Positions 10,731 to 21,210 of a stretch of 64,000 nucleotides of DNA are shown one piece after another. Within the stretch, counting starts at the first letter, position 1; each line of letters begins with the position of its first letter. The notes under the pieces are model-generated. The model did not search any database and was not told the DNA's origin. It saw only the letters and a program-made list of their open reading frames with translations. Made by a program: the position numbers and the translations under genes. The stretch covers positions 12,958,001 to 13,022,000 of the forward strand of contig AP026539.1 of assembly GCA_026075535.2 (NCBI GenBank). The letters are read 5' to 3'. This DNA is from Tricholoma matsutake. Taxonomy: Eukaryota; Basidiomycota; Agaricomycetes; Agaricales; Tricholomataceae.

Positions 10731-10936
10731 AATCTGTTTTGTGGGCACGTTGTGAAATTTCTGAAGTTGAGGCACTTGAACTCGTAAGATATCAAATTGA
10801 CTTTCCATTATGGTTGGATGTTTGGTAACAGACCAGGAATCCTGGTGAGTCCTGGTGAGTCCTACTGGATTCCTGGAGGATTCCTCCAGGACTATGTGGG
10901 GCAGTGTAAAGTTCAGCCCAAATGGGGCAACCAGCA

Positions 10937-11700
10937 ACTGCAACCGGTCTGGACTGACCCCAGATATTGTGGGACCGCAACCAGACTGTTTAGGACTGGT
11001 CCTAATCGGTCCATAGACCAAAAAAAGACTGGTTTGGACCAGTCTTTGGTTGTAAAATTTGTTGTACCAATGTAACCATATGTAACTCCATGAATATTAC
11101 CAAGACCTTATAACCATTGTATCGGTGGACGGATATGGTAATTCCCCGTCGTTTGGTACAACTTTTAAGAGATTCCGTTGGGATTTGACCATGTTATGGC
11201 CAGAATGAAAGGACATTGCTGGAACTTGTCTGTAGTTTGTGAGTTGTTGTAACTTGTCAGGGATGCTAAATGAATGAGATATACATGGTACACATAGTTT
11301 GCTGTGCTAGTACAATGTCTATAACTGTATCCAGGTCAGCCCAACATTTTCATTGCACAAGTTATAAGCAATGTAATCAAAGTCATTCAGATCACAACAA
11401 AATACTTGTGCAAAGATAATTTTGGTCATATCTTGACCAATTCTCAACCGTTTTTGATGATCCAAGGACGGAAATTGATGGAAATATGGGTGGGAATGTG
11501 GTCCAAGACGAGCTTTTATGAAAGACCAGTTGCAACTAATTTAAACCAGTTTTTCATCAGTCTTATGATATTTTTGAAAACTGGGCAACTGGCAACCAGA
11601 CCGAAAAAGACTGGTCCATAAATAGACCACTGGTCCGGTCCTAATCGGTCCAGTCCAGTCCAGTGTCATTTTTTTTTCGGTCTCATGGACTGGACCTGTG
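10937..11700. repeat. Dispersed repeat with GGTCC/GGACC-rich ends
   Basis: Both sides of this interval carry clusters of ACTGGTCC, GGTCTGGACTG and related words; the 16-mer GGTCCTAATCGGTCCA occurs at 10998-11013 and again at 11637-11652 in the same direction. The middle is AT-rich with no gene. This looks like a small non-autonomous transposon with subterminal repeats, directly abutting element A, but exact ends and target duplication are not clear. Confidence 0.5.
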
Positions 11701-11995
11701 AACACTAAGGATCAGGGTCTGACAATGAAGGAGGATTTCCTCTACTAGTGGAAGTCTCAGATGATGAGGACATCAACTAGGATGTCAAGGAGGACTCAAG
11801 CATAGGGGAAATGGAGGAGGACCCATCTGAAGAAACAAGCTCCGAAGATTCACAATCAACAGATTGTGAGGATGAAGACAAGGATGTTTAGGAAGCACAG
11901 GTGCTGATAGCAACCTTGAAAACTGGTGGAGATGTGCTGAGTCTCCTAGGCTCTAGCTATGCCCAAGACAATGTAGTTGTAGTGATAGGATAACT
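11700..11995 (+). pseudogene. Fragment of an acidic coding sequence
   Basis: One frame reads as a Glu/Asp/Ser-rich segment (VEVSDDEDIN, IGEMEEDPSEETSSEDS) interrupted by TAG stops near 11779 and 11889. Composition suggests the remains of an acidic linker or tail of a nuclear protein. No family recognised. Confidence 0.3.
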
Positions 11996-12050
11996 CTCTA
12001 CACTACTGGGGCTGACCTGTGTTTCCCACAGAAACACAGCCTTAGAAACT

Positions 12051-12612
12051 TGTTTTAAGAGTTCTGATGTGTATATCCTTTGGATATTCTTAATATGTAT
12101 ATAAAAGAAATGTCAGGGAAATATTTTACATGTATCCAAGCTGTATCTGCAAGGAACATAAAAGGTGTATTCTACAATGTTTGTTTCAGATCCCTTCTGG
12201 AAACATTTTTCATGTTCCCTTTGGGTAAGTTAAAGAAACACTTTTTATGTAATTATGCCTGTATCTGCAGAAAACATTTGACATGTAATTTTATTATGTG
12301 TTTCCTAGGGATACATGTGTAACCATGGTGACCCCTTTGTTCTGTGCATGTATCCATAGAAAACACATAATAAAATATATGTGAAGTCTTTTCTGCAGAT
12401 ACAGCCATAATTACATAAAAAGTGTTTCCTTAACTTACACAAAGGGAACATGAAAAATGTTTCCAGAAGGGATCTGAAAGAAACATTGTAGAATACACCT
12501 TTTATGTTCCTTGCAGATACAGCTTGGATACATGTAAAATATTTCCCTGACATTTCTTTTACATACATATTGAGAATATCCAAAGGATATACACATCAGA
12601 AGTCTTAAAACA
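12051..12612. mobile_element. Foldback element, about 250 bp inverted arms
   Basis: The left arm starting TGTTTTAAGA at 12051 is repeated in inverted form ending TCTTAAAACA at 12612; the arms match almost base for base over about 250 bp and meet around a short loop near 12318-12345. Because the arms are near-identical, both strands encode almost the same 80-90 residue frame, which is a by-product of the symmetry. An RNA from here would fold into a long hairpin. I see no gene inside. Confidence 0.9.
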
Positions 12613-12689
12613 TGAGAGCTCATCACCAAATTCATCGATAATGTCCGTGATATCCCGAGGAACCCATTCTTCAACTTGTCTGACTCTGC

Positions 12690-14011
12690 CAAGTCAACCC
12701 GAGTTTGTCAATGTATGTTCTGACTGTACAGATAACTGTCCACTCAACTGTAAATGGCTCGCCACTGCGATGGTGACGTAGCCAATGTCGGCATAGTCGC
12801 GTTCTTTATTCCAGTTGTCAATCTCCTCTCCCTCATGATCAGGATTGAACTCCATCTCGATATTTTGCCCATATCGAGAAGTAATACAGATTGGTTGTCT
12901 CTGGGAGAAAAACCCATCTGCCTTGTATGCTTGTGGAGAGCAATTAACCCAGGCTTGATATGCTGATTTGATTTGATTGCTGAGCTTGCGCAAGTTCCGT
13001 AGATCAAGATTAATTCTGATGTCCCTGTCAATGAAAGTGATCAGTCCATGAGATGATTGCAGCCAAGCAAATGCATTGTGGATGTGCATCAGGCTGTAGA
13101 AGCCATGAGTCAGGTCAGTCTGACTCACAGTCTGTATCCTCGCTTGTTGGTCATCGGCTACACGAGCCCCTGGCCGCGAGTCAGGTCGCCATGAGGCGCA
13201 GCCCTTCACCACATGGTATAACCAGATCCAGATGCATCCAATACTCACCTTATGTTCATAGCCTGCTCGAAAGCTAAATTGTCCGATATGTCTGGATATG
13301 TCTCATCCACCATTGCATCGCAATACTGAATGCCAGCTATGCAGGTCGCCAGAAACATCACCACATGCCAATAGTGTGCCTCTGACATTGTAGTGTCGCC
13401 TGAACATGTCCCAGCTGTAACCTCTGCTTCCGTTCCCTCAACAGCACTGTTTGGTGCCCATGCAAGCCACACATCTTCTGCATTAAGAGAGCGACCAATC
13501 CAAAGCATCCATCCTACCGGATCAAAGCCCAATTTTGCAAATTTTGTGCTGAATTCACGACCTGGACACCCCAAGTTCAACTCAAATTCCTAAGTGTGCA
13601 GAGCATGTCGATTCGGCATCATCCCACCAAGCCCTAACCCCTTCCCAACACATATCTTCAGATCGATAAAGTGTCGGTCAATCCCCCAAGCGAGATCGGC
13701 ATTCTCCGGAGAAACATTGAAGGAAGAGGACATTGCATCCACTTGATTCTGTTTCAACAATGACTGGACCGCCGCAGTACTGAAATCCCCCTCATAAAGT
13801 CGCTTGTAGTACTCTAACGATTTCTTGTGACGGGGTGTGGTCAAGAACCGCTCACCAAGCTCATCCCCCTCGCCTAAATCAGACCATCCCCCTCGCCTAA
13901 ATCAGACCTGAGGGCAGCCCGCAATGCCACCTGCTGAGCTGGCTGATCATTGGCCACAAGTAAATCGGGTGCCATGTCGACAGAAAAAGGGGCAGTGAGA
14001 GAGTCTGACAT
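12690..14011 (-). pseudogene. Two-exon gene of unknown function, frameshifted by a 23 bp duplication
   Basis: The ATG at 14011 opens MSDSLTAPFSVDMAPDLLV. After about 35 codons a 23 bp tandem duplication (13863-13908) shifts the frame into a stop; discounting one copy, the frame continues through SLEYYKRLYEGDFSTAAVQ, WGIDRHFIDLKICVGKG and, after an in-frame TAG at 13590-13592, PVGWMLWIGRSLNAEDVW. The first exon ends at 13249 with a GTGAGT donor; a CTACAG acceptor at 13094 gives a phase-2 join to LMHIHNAFAWLQSS and DIRINLDLRNLRKLSNQIK, ending at 12694. Product would be about 380 residues. I do not recognise the family. The 155 bp intron contains two copies of the GAGTCA palindrome repeat. The reading frame is otherwise well preserved, so loss of function may be recent. 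Confidence 0.6.
13863..13908. repeat. 23 bp perfect tandem duplication
   Basis: Positions 13863-13885 and 13886-13908 are identical (ATCCCCCTCGCCTAAATCAG plus ACC). On the gene's strand the duplication adds 23 bases, which is not a multiple of three, and brings a TAG into frame. Perfect identity indicates a recent event or an assembly artefact. Confidence 0.97.
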
Positions 14012-14774
14012 GGCTTCAGTGTTTGCAATTGTGGGTATGTGGAGAATTGAAGGCTAGAGGGTGTCAAAAGATGGAACACAGCATTTGTGAAAGACAGACA
14101 ATCTTTATATGGGCCTGTGGTGCTCATATCAACCTGAAAGGTTGGCCAGGAACAATGTTTTCACCAGTCTTCACAATCATATCACAATCATAGACTGATT
14201 TTCACAACAAATGGACAAAATGAGGCGGAGGTTTGACTGATACACATAATTATGACAATATGTCGAATATACAGCGAGTTCTCAATTCTTGTACCTGTAA
14301 GAATATTAAGCCACTAGATGCATGCTACACTGAGATGACAGGTACCTTGACATGCATCGCACATGAAGTTTCCGTTTCATGTTATGCCTTACGATGTGAT
14401 GATTTATCCAGATTTGCAGTGATCAATTTATGTACTTGCAAAGCCATGATTGTAATGCCTGCAGTCTCATGCTGATGCATGAGGCTGCAGGAATTTGAAT
14501 CATGTCCTTGCTAGCCAGACTGCAGATATGTTCATGTTGGGATACTAAGCACACACATCATGATGTTATTGGACATATCGTGTATTGTACACTGACAGAA
14601 ACATGTATATTTTTTTCTGCATAGGGACAAGTACATTATAATGAAGAATGAAAGACATAAAGTCGGACAGGGTGCGCGGCACAGGAGATGAGATGGGTTA
14701 ACTAAAATGGATATGACATTTGGGATGGTAAAAGATGATTAATGGAAATAATAACTACGGCATGTATGGTATGA

Positions 14775-15300
14775 TCAAGCCCCATGTCTGCATGGCTTCA
14801 TGACCAACTTCCTTGGCTTAGGGGCTTCCTGGGTGTTGCTAGGACCTGCGACAGGGGGGATGTTGCTGGCGATGATCTTCCTCCTCCTGGGTGTTGCTTG
14901 GGCCAGCGATGGGGGGGGCATTGCTGGCGGATCAACTGCGACAATGGGTAGGAGCGCGTTCATCTGAAGAAGGATATTGTAGCCTGTCAGGAGGAATGGA
15001 ACAGAGTATGATGCATACCTGGACTTCTCCCATTGTGTGGGGTCAAGCGCTTCCCTAGCCCTAACTGTTAAGGCAAGTGAATATTAGATTGCATAGCAGT
15101 GATATGAGAATAATTACTGGGGGTGGTCGGCTCATCGCCAACCTCATCTTTGTCTTGGGACTCAATTGGTGTTGTGGCTATACGAGATATCTGAATTGAT
15201 TTTGAAACCCGAGTTGTAAGATGCTTACGCTGGGGGGGGGGAGGCATTCATGGCTTCAGATGAGGGATCTGTCGAAAGGATGCTGTTTATCTTGTTCAAC
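14775..15300 (-). CDS. Partial multi-exon gene, unknown function
   Basis: Two exon-like blocks are visible on the minus strand: one encoding HLTTRVSKSIQISRIATTPI and EVGDEPTTPS (about 15235-15115), then a possible intron (GTAATT donor near 15116, TTAACAG acceptor near 15071), and a last block encoding AQATPRRRKIIASNIPP and PKPRKLVMKPCRHGA ending at 14775. The product is basic and proline-rich, without a known domain. It may be the 3' end of the gene that includes the 72 bp repeats upstream. Exon borders are uncertain. Confidence 0.35.
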
Positions 15301-15479
15301 ATCATGGCCAACTGGACACATACCAACACTCTCTGAGTCGGACCTGTCTAGGTCCATGTCTTCAAACTGTTGAATATCCTCGGGCTGTTGGTATATGATC
15401 TTGTCAATAGGTGCATCATACATGCGGCACTCAATGGACCTTATCTCGGGGGGTGGTTGGGCAATGGCTCACAAAGAGT

Positions 15480-15750
15480 TAGTATACGGCACTGTAACCT
15501 GTGAGTCAGGCTGACCTGACTCGCGGCTTTGCATCACTTCTAACAGAGAGTCAGTATTTGACACTATATCCCATGAGTCATGCTGAGCTGTCTCGGGGCT
15601 TTGCATCACTTCTAACAGATAGTCAGTATTCGACACTACATCCCATGAGTCATGCTGACCTGACTCACGGCCCGACATGCTGTTGCCTAACAGATGTTCA
15701 GCACTTGGTCATCCCATGCCTCATGGTGACTTGACGCGCGGCCTGGATGC
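15480..15750. repeat. 72 bp tandem repeat carrying the GAGTCA palindrome, about four units
   Basis: The palindromic core recurs at 15503, 15575, 15647 and about 15718, an almost exact 72 bp spacing. On the minus strand, 72 bp equals 24 codons, and the units translate as repeats of the form SGQHDSWDVVSNTDYLLEVM over the frame 15469-15678. The array might be coding sequence or merely open because its period is a multiple of three. Confidence 0.85.
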
Positions 15751-16143
15751 TCAGACTTACCTTCCTTCTCAGCGCCTGACTGATGCAAACCCTCCAGAGG
15801 ATTTGTCATCAGTCACACCCATTGCAACTCATATGCCTTCTGCCACTTTGGGGCATCCACCATTGGGGCATCGTTGTCTGATCCAAGAGGTTAACATAGT
15901 CGCACACATGACACTGCTCTGTACCTTTAATAATGGCAGGGGTTTTTGAGGGCTGTATCAAATTACTTTCCCTTCAGTGCCCATTTTCATTGGCGTTAGG
16001 CTTGCTCACAATGTAAATGTTGGCGGGTTGGAACCCTGAGTCCTCCGCTTCACCGTTGCTGATCTCCCAGTCCTTGGACGATGGATCGATATTTGTGCCC
16101 TTCCCCTGGTGCCTCATTAGGTCCCGTCATTGCACATTCTTCA

Positions 16144-18900
16144 TCAGCATCTGCCAGGGTGCGTGAAACAGAGCTCCTGGCGATTTACCATGCCACTCAC
16201 CTTCTCCAGGTCATTCACTTTGTCGACCATCTGCTTGGTCGACATCTTCATCCACGGCATTGCCTGGGAGACTGCAGCATCCTGTATGTGATTGAGCAGC
16301 CCAGCGACTTCTTTCTTCTTGTCCCTGTAGGTGCGATCCATTTTCATCATTGCCACTATCGTGCTCAGCTCCACATCCAGCTCCTCTTCAAGTGGGGCAT
16401 CCACCCGTATCCCGTCCGGAAAATTGTATTGCTTTTTCTTCGCCTTCTGCACCTTTACTGCAATCCTTTCTACTTCATTCCTCAGCCACATTGCGGAGTC
16501 ACTGTCCTTGAGAATCCCTTGATGATACCCCCCCACAATCTTCTCCTCCACTATCGCCGCCTGCACAATCGGTAGGAAATCACGGTCCGCATGCTGGCTG
16601 GAAGCAATGCCCTGGATTGCCTTCCATAGAACCCAGCTGCTCATCTTAGATGGCATGCTCTTCTTGCCCTTCATGTCTTCCAGTGCGAGGGTGATGTTCG
16701 TCAGCTTCACATTCCATGCTTGCGAATCAAATTTTGGTCCAAACTTTGTTGGCCTCACTGGCAGATTCTTGCCTTCGAGCTCGACCGACAATACCTGGAG
16801 GTGTTTGATGTTCTGGATGATTAGGTGGATCACCTAGTTTGATCAGCAGTCAATATTCGTCGTCAGGATGTGATGTCATACCTCATCCACCAATTTTTGT
16901 GGATTCATCCACTCCTCATCCAGGTTTTCCTTCACCATATAGAAGAACGCACTCGAGGCATCCTTGGGCATGTCGGCCGATCGACAGAGAGTAAAGCACC
17001 ATATGTAGGGATAAACCCAACTGAGAACCTGCATTATTGATGATCATGTCAATGCTCAAAACTTAATATCTATAGTTGGTTAATGTGTACCTCCATTATC
17101 CCCTGGCCAATTCCCTCGAACATTTGGATCGTCGTTGTTACAACCGACGGCGAGAGGAGTGGCATCTGGCCATGGTGGTAGAAGTATTTGTGATCGAAAC
17201 ATACCCATTCAAAGTGTATGCTGACACTCTCTGCCACTTCACTCAGCCTGCCCTTCCCCACTACTCCTTGCACGATCTCGTCCACAATCAGCATGTGGAC
17301 TTCATTGAGGTAACCGTCCAACAAGTCATACCAGGTGTCCGTGTCAGTTAAAAAAAATTCTTTGATCAAGCGCTCTGAAGACATCATCAATGCATGCCAT
17401 CAACGTCTGCTTGTCCACCCATCCTGCCAACAGTGTCAAATACAGTGATGTCATCTCGCTCGACTCGGGTGCAACCTGCAGGATCAATTTCCAGATGCGC
17501 ATTGTCATGTTCTGCGCCTTGTCCCTCGCTGCCTTTGGTGGTTGATCTTCACCCGACTCACTGGTCAGATTCTTGATCAGCATAGCATGATTCCTTGTCA
17601 ATCTCGAAGTTGGGGATGCTGGAGAACACCCCCTGCGTGATATTCACCATTTTCTCCAGGACCTCAACAATGATCTGAAAGTTGTGTCAATAGTAATGTA
17701 ATATCCATATATATGACCTGACTCACCCCACCCGATAATCCGTGCAGATGTTGCCGTACATATTTCATGGAGAAGATGTGCATGTTATGAAAGACATCCC
17801 CAAACATATTCAATAAGGTGAAAAACCTCATGTCGTTGTCGCACTGGAACACCTGCAATGCATGTTGGTTGCCCTTACCTAGATTCTCGACCCACTTCTT
17901 CATCCCTCCTGTTCCCCCACTTCTCTCCATGAGTGTCGAATATTCTTTAAACAGGCGCAAAGTTTTCTGGGAATCGTCCTCGATGTTCTTGACGACCTCC
18001 ATGTTACGCACCAGATAGTGGGCAGGGAGTTCGTCGTTTTGGAGCACGATATCTGTTGATTGCGTACATCAATATATTTATATGTCCATATGATCACTTA
18101 CTGGCATCATAAACTTTGACGGTCCATAATGATGACCGTTTCATGGCGAGGATTTTCTTTTGTAATTCGTCGATTTCTTTGTGAAGTTCTTTGAGTGAAA
18201 TTTTGGACCCCTTGTCCATCTTTGCCTGCAGTGTCTTCTGCTTCTTCTCCAGCTTCGCTTCCAACGCAGCCAGCAGTTTCTGGCCTGCCTCCCATAGCTG
18301 GCATACGAGGTCGTGTAGGTGGTGTCCCCCAGCGAATGTCAAAGAACCAGACTCCATCCCCTTTTCCATCAGTCGCAACATCGGGGCTGTTTCTGGATCG
18401 CTGATGCTGTTGTTCATGGCTTCGGGATGTAGGTGTTCTTGGGCAAGGATGAGGGGGAGGGCATTGTCCAAGTTGAAGGCATGGACACCTTGTGTCTTGA
18501 AGCTCTCCTTGAGTTTCTTCTGCGCCTTTGCCTGCAGAGGTCGTTGGTTCCATGGTCCTTGTTTGATTGGGAGGGGAGGCGCCTGGAGATCTATCAGGTT
18601 AATTGAATATAGAGCCCCCCATGTCACCTTCTCCTGTTCTTCGGCCACAACATTGTCGAAAATGATCTGCTCATCGGTAATGGGGTCAGTCTGCTTCGCT
18701 TTTCCCTTTCCCTTTCCCTTGCCCTTGTTGGATGGCTCCTCGATGATCTCAATCTATATAATATAATCACGAACGGTCGTCTGGGGTTGCTCAGGTAACC
18801 TACCTAATGACTCACCTCGCTTGCCTCGCTCGCCGTGTGTGCCGTGTTTTGATCTTGATCACCCTTGGCGTTGGAATCGTCGTCCTCGATTTGGGGATTC
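16144..18900 (-). CDS. Large multi-exon gene; possible ParB/Srx-like N-terminal motif
   Basis: Minus-strand exons assemble into a protein of about 800 residues. Order: PQIEDDDSNAKGDQ exon, intron (GTGAGT near 18817 to TATATAG near 18755), then KGKGKGKAKQTDP, NLIDLQAPPLPIKQGPWNQR, FKTQGVHAFNLDNALPLIL, LTFAGGHHLHDLVCQLWEAG and a coiled-coil-like KEL segment, intron 18111-18054, exon LQNDELPAHYLVRNMEVV to HIFSMKYVRQHLHGLSGG, intron, then VLEKMVNITQGVFSSIPNFE, further exons, and a final long exon 16144-16833. The arrangement 'instruction-like strand, G-rich loop GGHHLHDLV' recalls the ParB/sulfiredoxin fold, where the loop binds nucleotide; this is inference. Two single-base frame breaks are visible, near 17592-17596 (GACAAGGAATC) and in the eight-base homopolymer at 17350-17357, so the copy may be inactive unless they are sequence errors. 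Confidence 0.5.
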
Positions 18901-19204
18901 TTTGGCAGTTTGGATGGCAGCTGAGGAGAGCCCCTGATCCTCGGTAATCCTGATGTGTGTTGATTTTGCTTGTGTGTTCATGGTAGGCGATGGGTTCGAT
19001 AAGAAGAACTGGGTAAGTGGTTGATGCGCTTACAAGCTTGGTCATGCGATCGGCACATGAGCGGTGGCCCATGACGTGGTGACATGCAAGTTGTTACAAC
19101 CTGAATTGCGGGTTGGAGCACGATGGACATCATACCATCGCTCATGTTCAACTTCATGGATGATCTGTGGTTCCAGCTGAACATGACATGGACACTTGCG
19201 GGTT

Positions 19205-19420
19205 GGTGTGCTGATTAAGGTGTGTCCACCTGTGAGTCATGTTGACCTGACTCGGGGGTGAGTGTGCTGATTAAGGTGTCGGGTTGGTGTGCTGATTATG
19301 GTGTGTCCACCCACAAGTCATGTCGACATGACTCGCGGGTTGGTGTGCTGATTGTGGTGTGTCCACCCATGAGTCAGGTCAACATGACTCATGGTGAGTA
19401 TGCTGATTATGGTGCCTCCA
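19205..19420. repeat. About 58 bp tandem repeats with GAGTCA palindrome
   Basis: Units contain GGTTGGTGTGCTGATT, GGTGTGTCCACCC and a palindrome such as AAGTCATGTCGACATGACTC (near 19315). The second and third palindromes are 58 bp apart. The sequence flanks the 5' side of the large minus-strand gene. Confidence 0.75.
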
Positions 19421-20130
19421 TCGTGCTTCAACCTGTATGATTGGCACTACTCGTGCTGACATCTCTCGCAGCTTCTTCCTCCCCCAACAAGCAGTCTACA
19501 ACCCATGACTACTCACCTCCACTCACCTCTAACTCGCTTCCCCACTTCTTCTCAACAACCACCACCACATGCATCATGTATCATGCACCCCAATAGTTGA
19601 ACATCCCCACAACTTTAAGGTACGTCTGGCTATTCTCCTTGTCTTCTATTCGACCTACAGCGTGGGTATAGGGTCTTAGCTGGCCCCCATTCCAGGAGAG
19701 CCATATTTCTTTGCTATGATTATTGTTTCTTAGTGAAAAGGTGTGGGCAGGGAAGATGGCGGGAAGTCGTGGTGCATTTCTATCCACTTTCTCCTCCTCT
19801 TCTCTAACTATATGAACGGTTAGTTACAGCAAACTTGTGTCGGTGGTCTGGTCGTCTTAGATGACACCGGCGAAGACACCGTGTATGATCTAGATGATAT
19901 ATGGAGGGTCTGAGGTAAGTGTCTTCATTTATTCTTCTATATTCCATTGTCTAACTATCCAATCCCACAGATAGCTTAATATTTGTACTTCATACAATAC
20001 ACACATCTGTCGATTCAGGCAATAAAAATACCTATGAATTACAAAACTTCCTCCTAAGCCAGTGCTCCATGAGTAACGTCCCTGCCTGCTCCATATGTCC
20101 ATTGGCTCAATATTATATATATATGCTAGT
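19420..20130. other. Intergenic, no supported gene
   Basis: A minus-strand frame of 68 codons (19581-19787, motifs such as LSWNGGQLRPYTHAVGR) is the only notable open stretch. It has no recognised relatives and may be an exon fragment. Otherwise nothing stands out. Confidence 0.3.
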
Positions 20131-20134
20131 ATTC

Positions 20135-21210
20135 ATCCACTTGGCAGGCCCATGTATTACGTGCATTTCCAAATCTTCTGTCCAATTCCCTGTTGTAACT
20201 CATGTATTTCCCTCTCGCTGCCCCCCCGCCTCCCATCTCCCATATGCCCATCCACTCAAGTATAAATATATATCCAAGTATTCCATGGGCCATGTATTAC
20301 GTGCGTTTCCAAGTCTTCTGTCCAAATACCTGTTTGACTCATGCATTTCTGAGCCGCACGTTCAAGCACTATAATCAGCACAACCACCTGCCAGTTACAT
20401 CAACATGACTTTCGGGTCATTGTGCTCATGATGGCGCCTCACGTCTTCCAGTCACACATTCAAGCAGCATTGACCCCCCTCTACTATTCAACTAGCATTA
20501 TCCTAGTTCAGTAGTAATGTCAAGGAATATATATATATTGACATAGTATTAGTGACCAGTAGTTCAAACGTATATATCACCATCATATATTCCCATCACA
20601 ATTCATCTGTTCATTCACCCATTTACTAAACTCATCCATTTTTCCTCTCTCCCACACTCCATATTGACTTGTGCTCCCACTCTATCCCTCCTCACATTCA
20701 TCAACCCACGTCTCACATTGACCTGAGATGTGGCTTCATCTAGTATATCCATGTCATTCACTTTCTTCCTTACTTGTCACCTCTTTACAGTAACATAATT
20801 GTCTTACCTGATGATATAAACCACGGCTTATTGTATTCACATCTTGGAACCAAGAGGCCGAGTTGTCAAGTCTTCATACTGTATTAACATGTGCCATCTC
20901 AATATTATCCTGGTCTTCCAGATCGTCCTGGTCTGATTTCTCCTACACATTTCTATGCTGATGTAGGACTTCAATGTGCGGTTTGGAAATGCATGAGTTA
21001 AAGAGGGATAACTCATGCATTTCTGAGGTGCACGTTGAAGCACCATAATCAGCACAACCCCCTGCCAGTCAGGTCAACATGACTGGCAGGTTGTGCTCAT
21101 TGAACATGAGGACCCGCGAGTCATGTCAACATGACATGCGGGTTCCAGCACCATACTCAGCATGCATACATCCGTGCCTTGCCACTATGTGAGTCAGGTC
21201 GCCATGACAT
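20135..21210. repeat. Interleaved direct and inverted repeats
   Basis: A block beginning CCATGTATTACGTGC and running through TTTCCAAATCTTCTGTCCAA occurs near 20151 and again near 20291. TCATGCATTTCTGAG plus GCACGTT occurs near 20339 and 21012. At about 20968-21036 a 32 bp arm pair (CTTCAATGTGCGG ... and its inverse) folds around AAGAGGGA. At about 21047-21097, AGCACAACC and CCTGCCAGTCA form a second hairpin around a GAGTCA-type core. No gene is evident. Confidence 0.7.

Larger units (their letters stand above)
8441..10912. mobile_element. Element A: non-autonomous TIR element with outward tRNA-like modules
   Basis: The ends are a perfect 16 bp inverted pair, CTTTACACTGCCCCAC at 8441-8456 and its complement at 10897-10912, and similarity continues inward for about 35 bp (TCCTGGAGGAATCCT on both sides, two mismatches). 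Inside each end is a run of short subterminal TCCTGG/CCAGGA repeats. Further inward lies a tRNA-like module at each side, each pointing outward. The 2 kb body holds no transposase and no convincing gene; it is made of hairpin repeats, intron-like tails and hairpin-plus-T-run units. No clean target-site duplication is visible (TTGAGCTC against TTCAGCCC is at best degenerate). It probably moves, or moved, with enzymes from elsewhere. Its insertion ends a Crinkler-like frame. Confidence 0.7.

Noticed and set aside
12080..12583. Two mirror-image genes encoding nearly the same 80-90 residue protein
   Set aside because: They arise from the near-perfect inverted arms of a foldback element.
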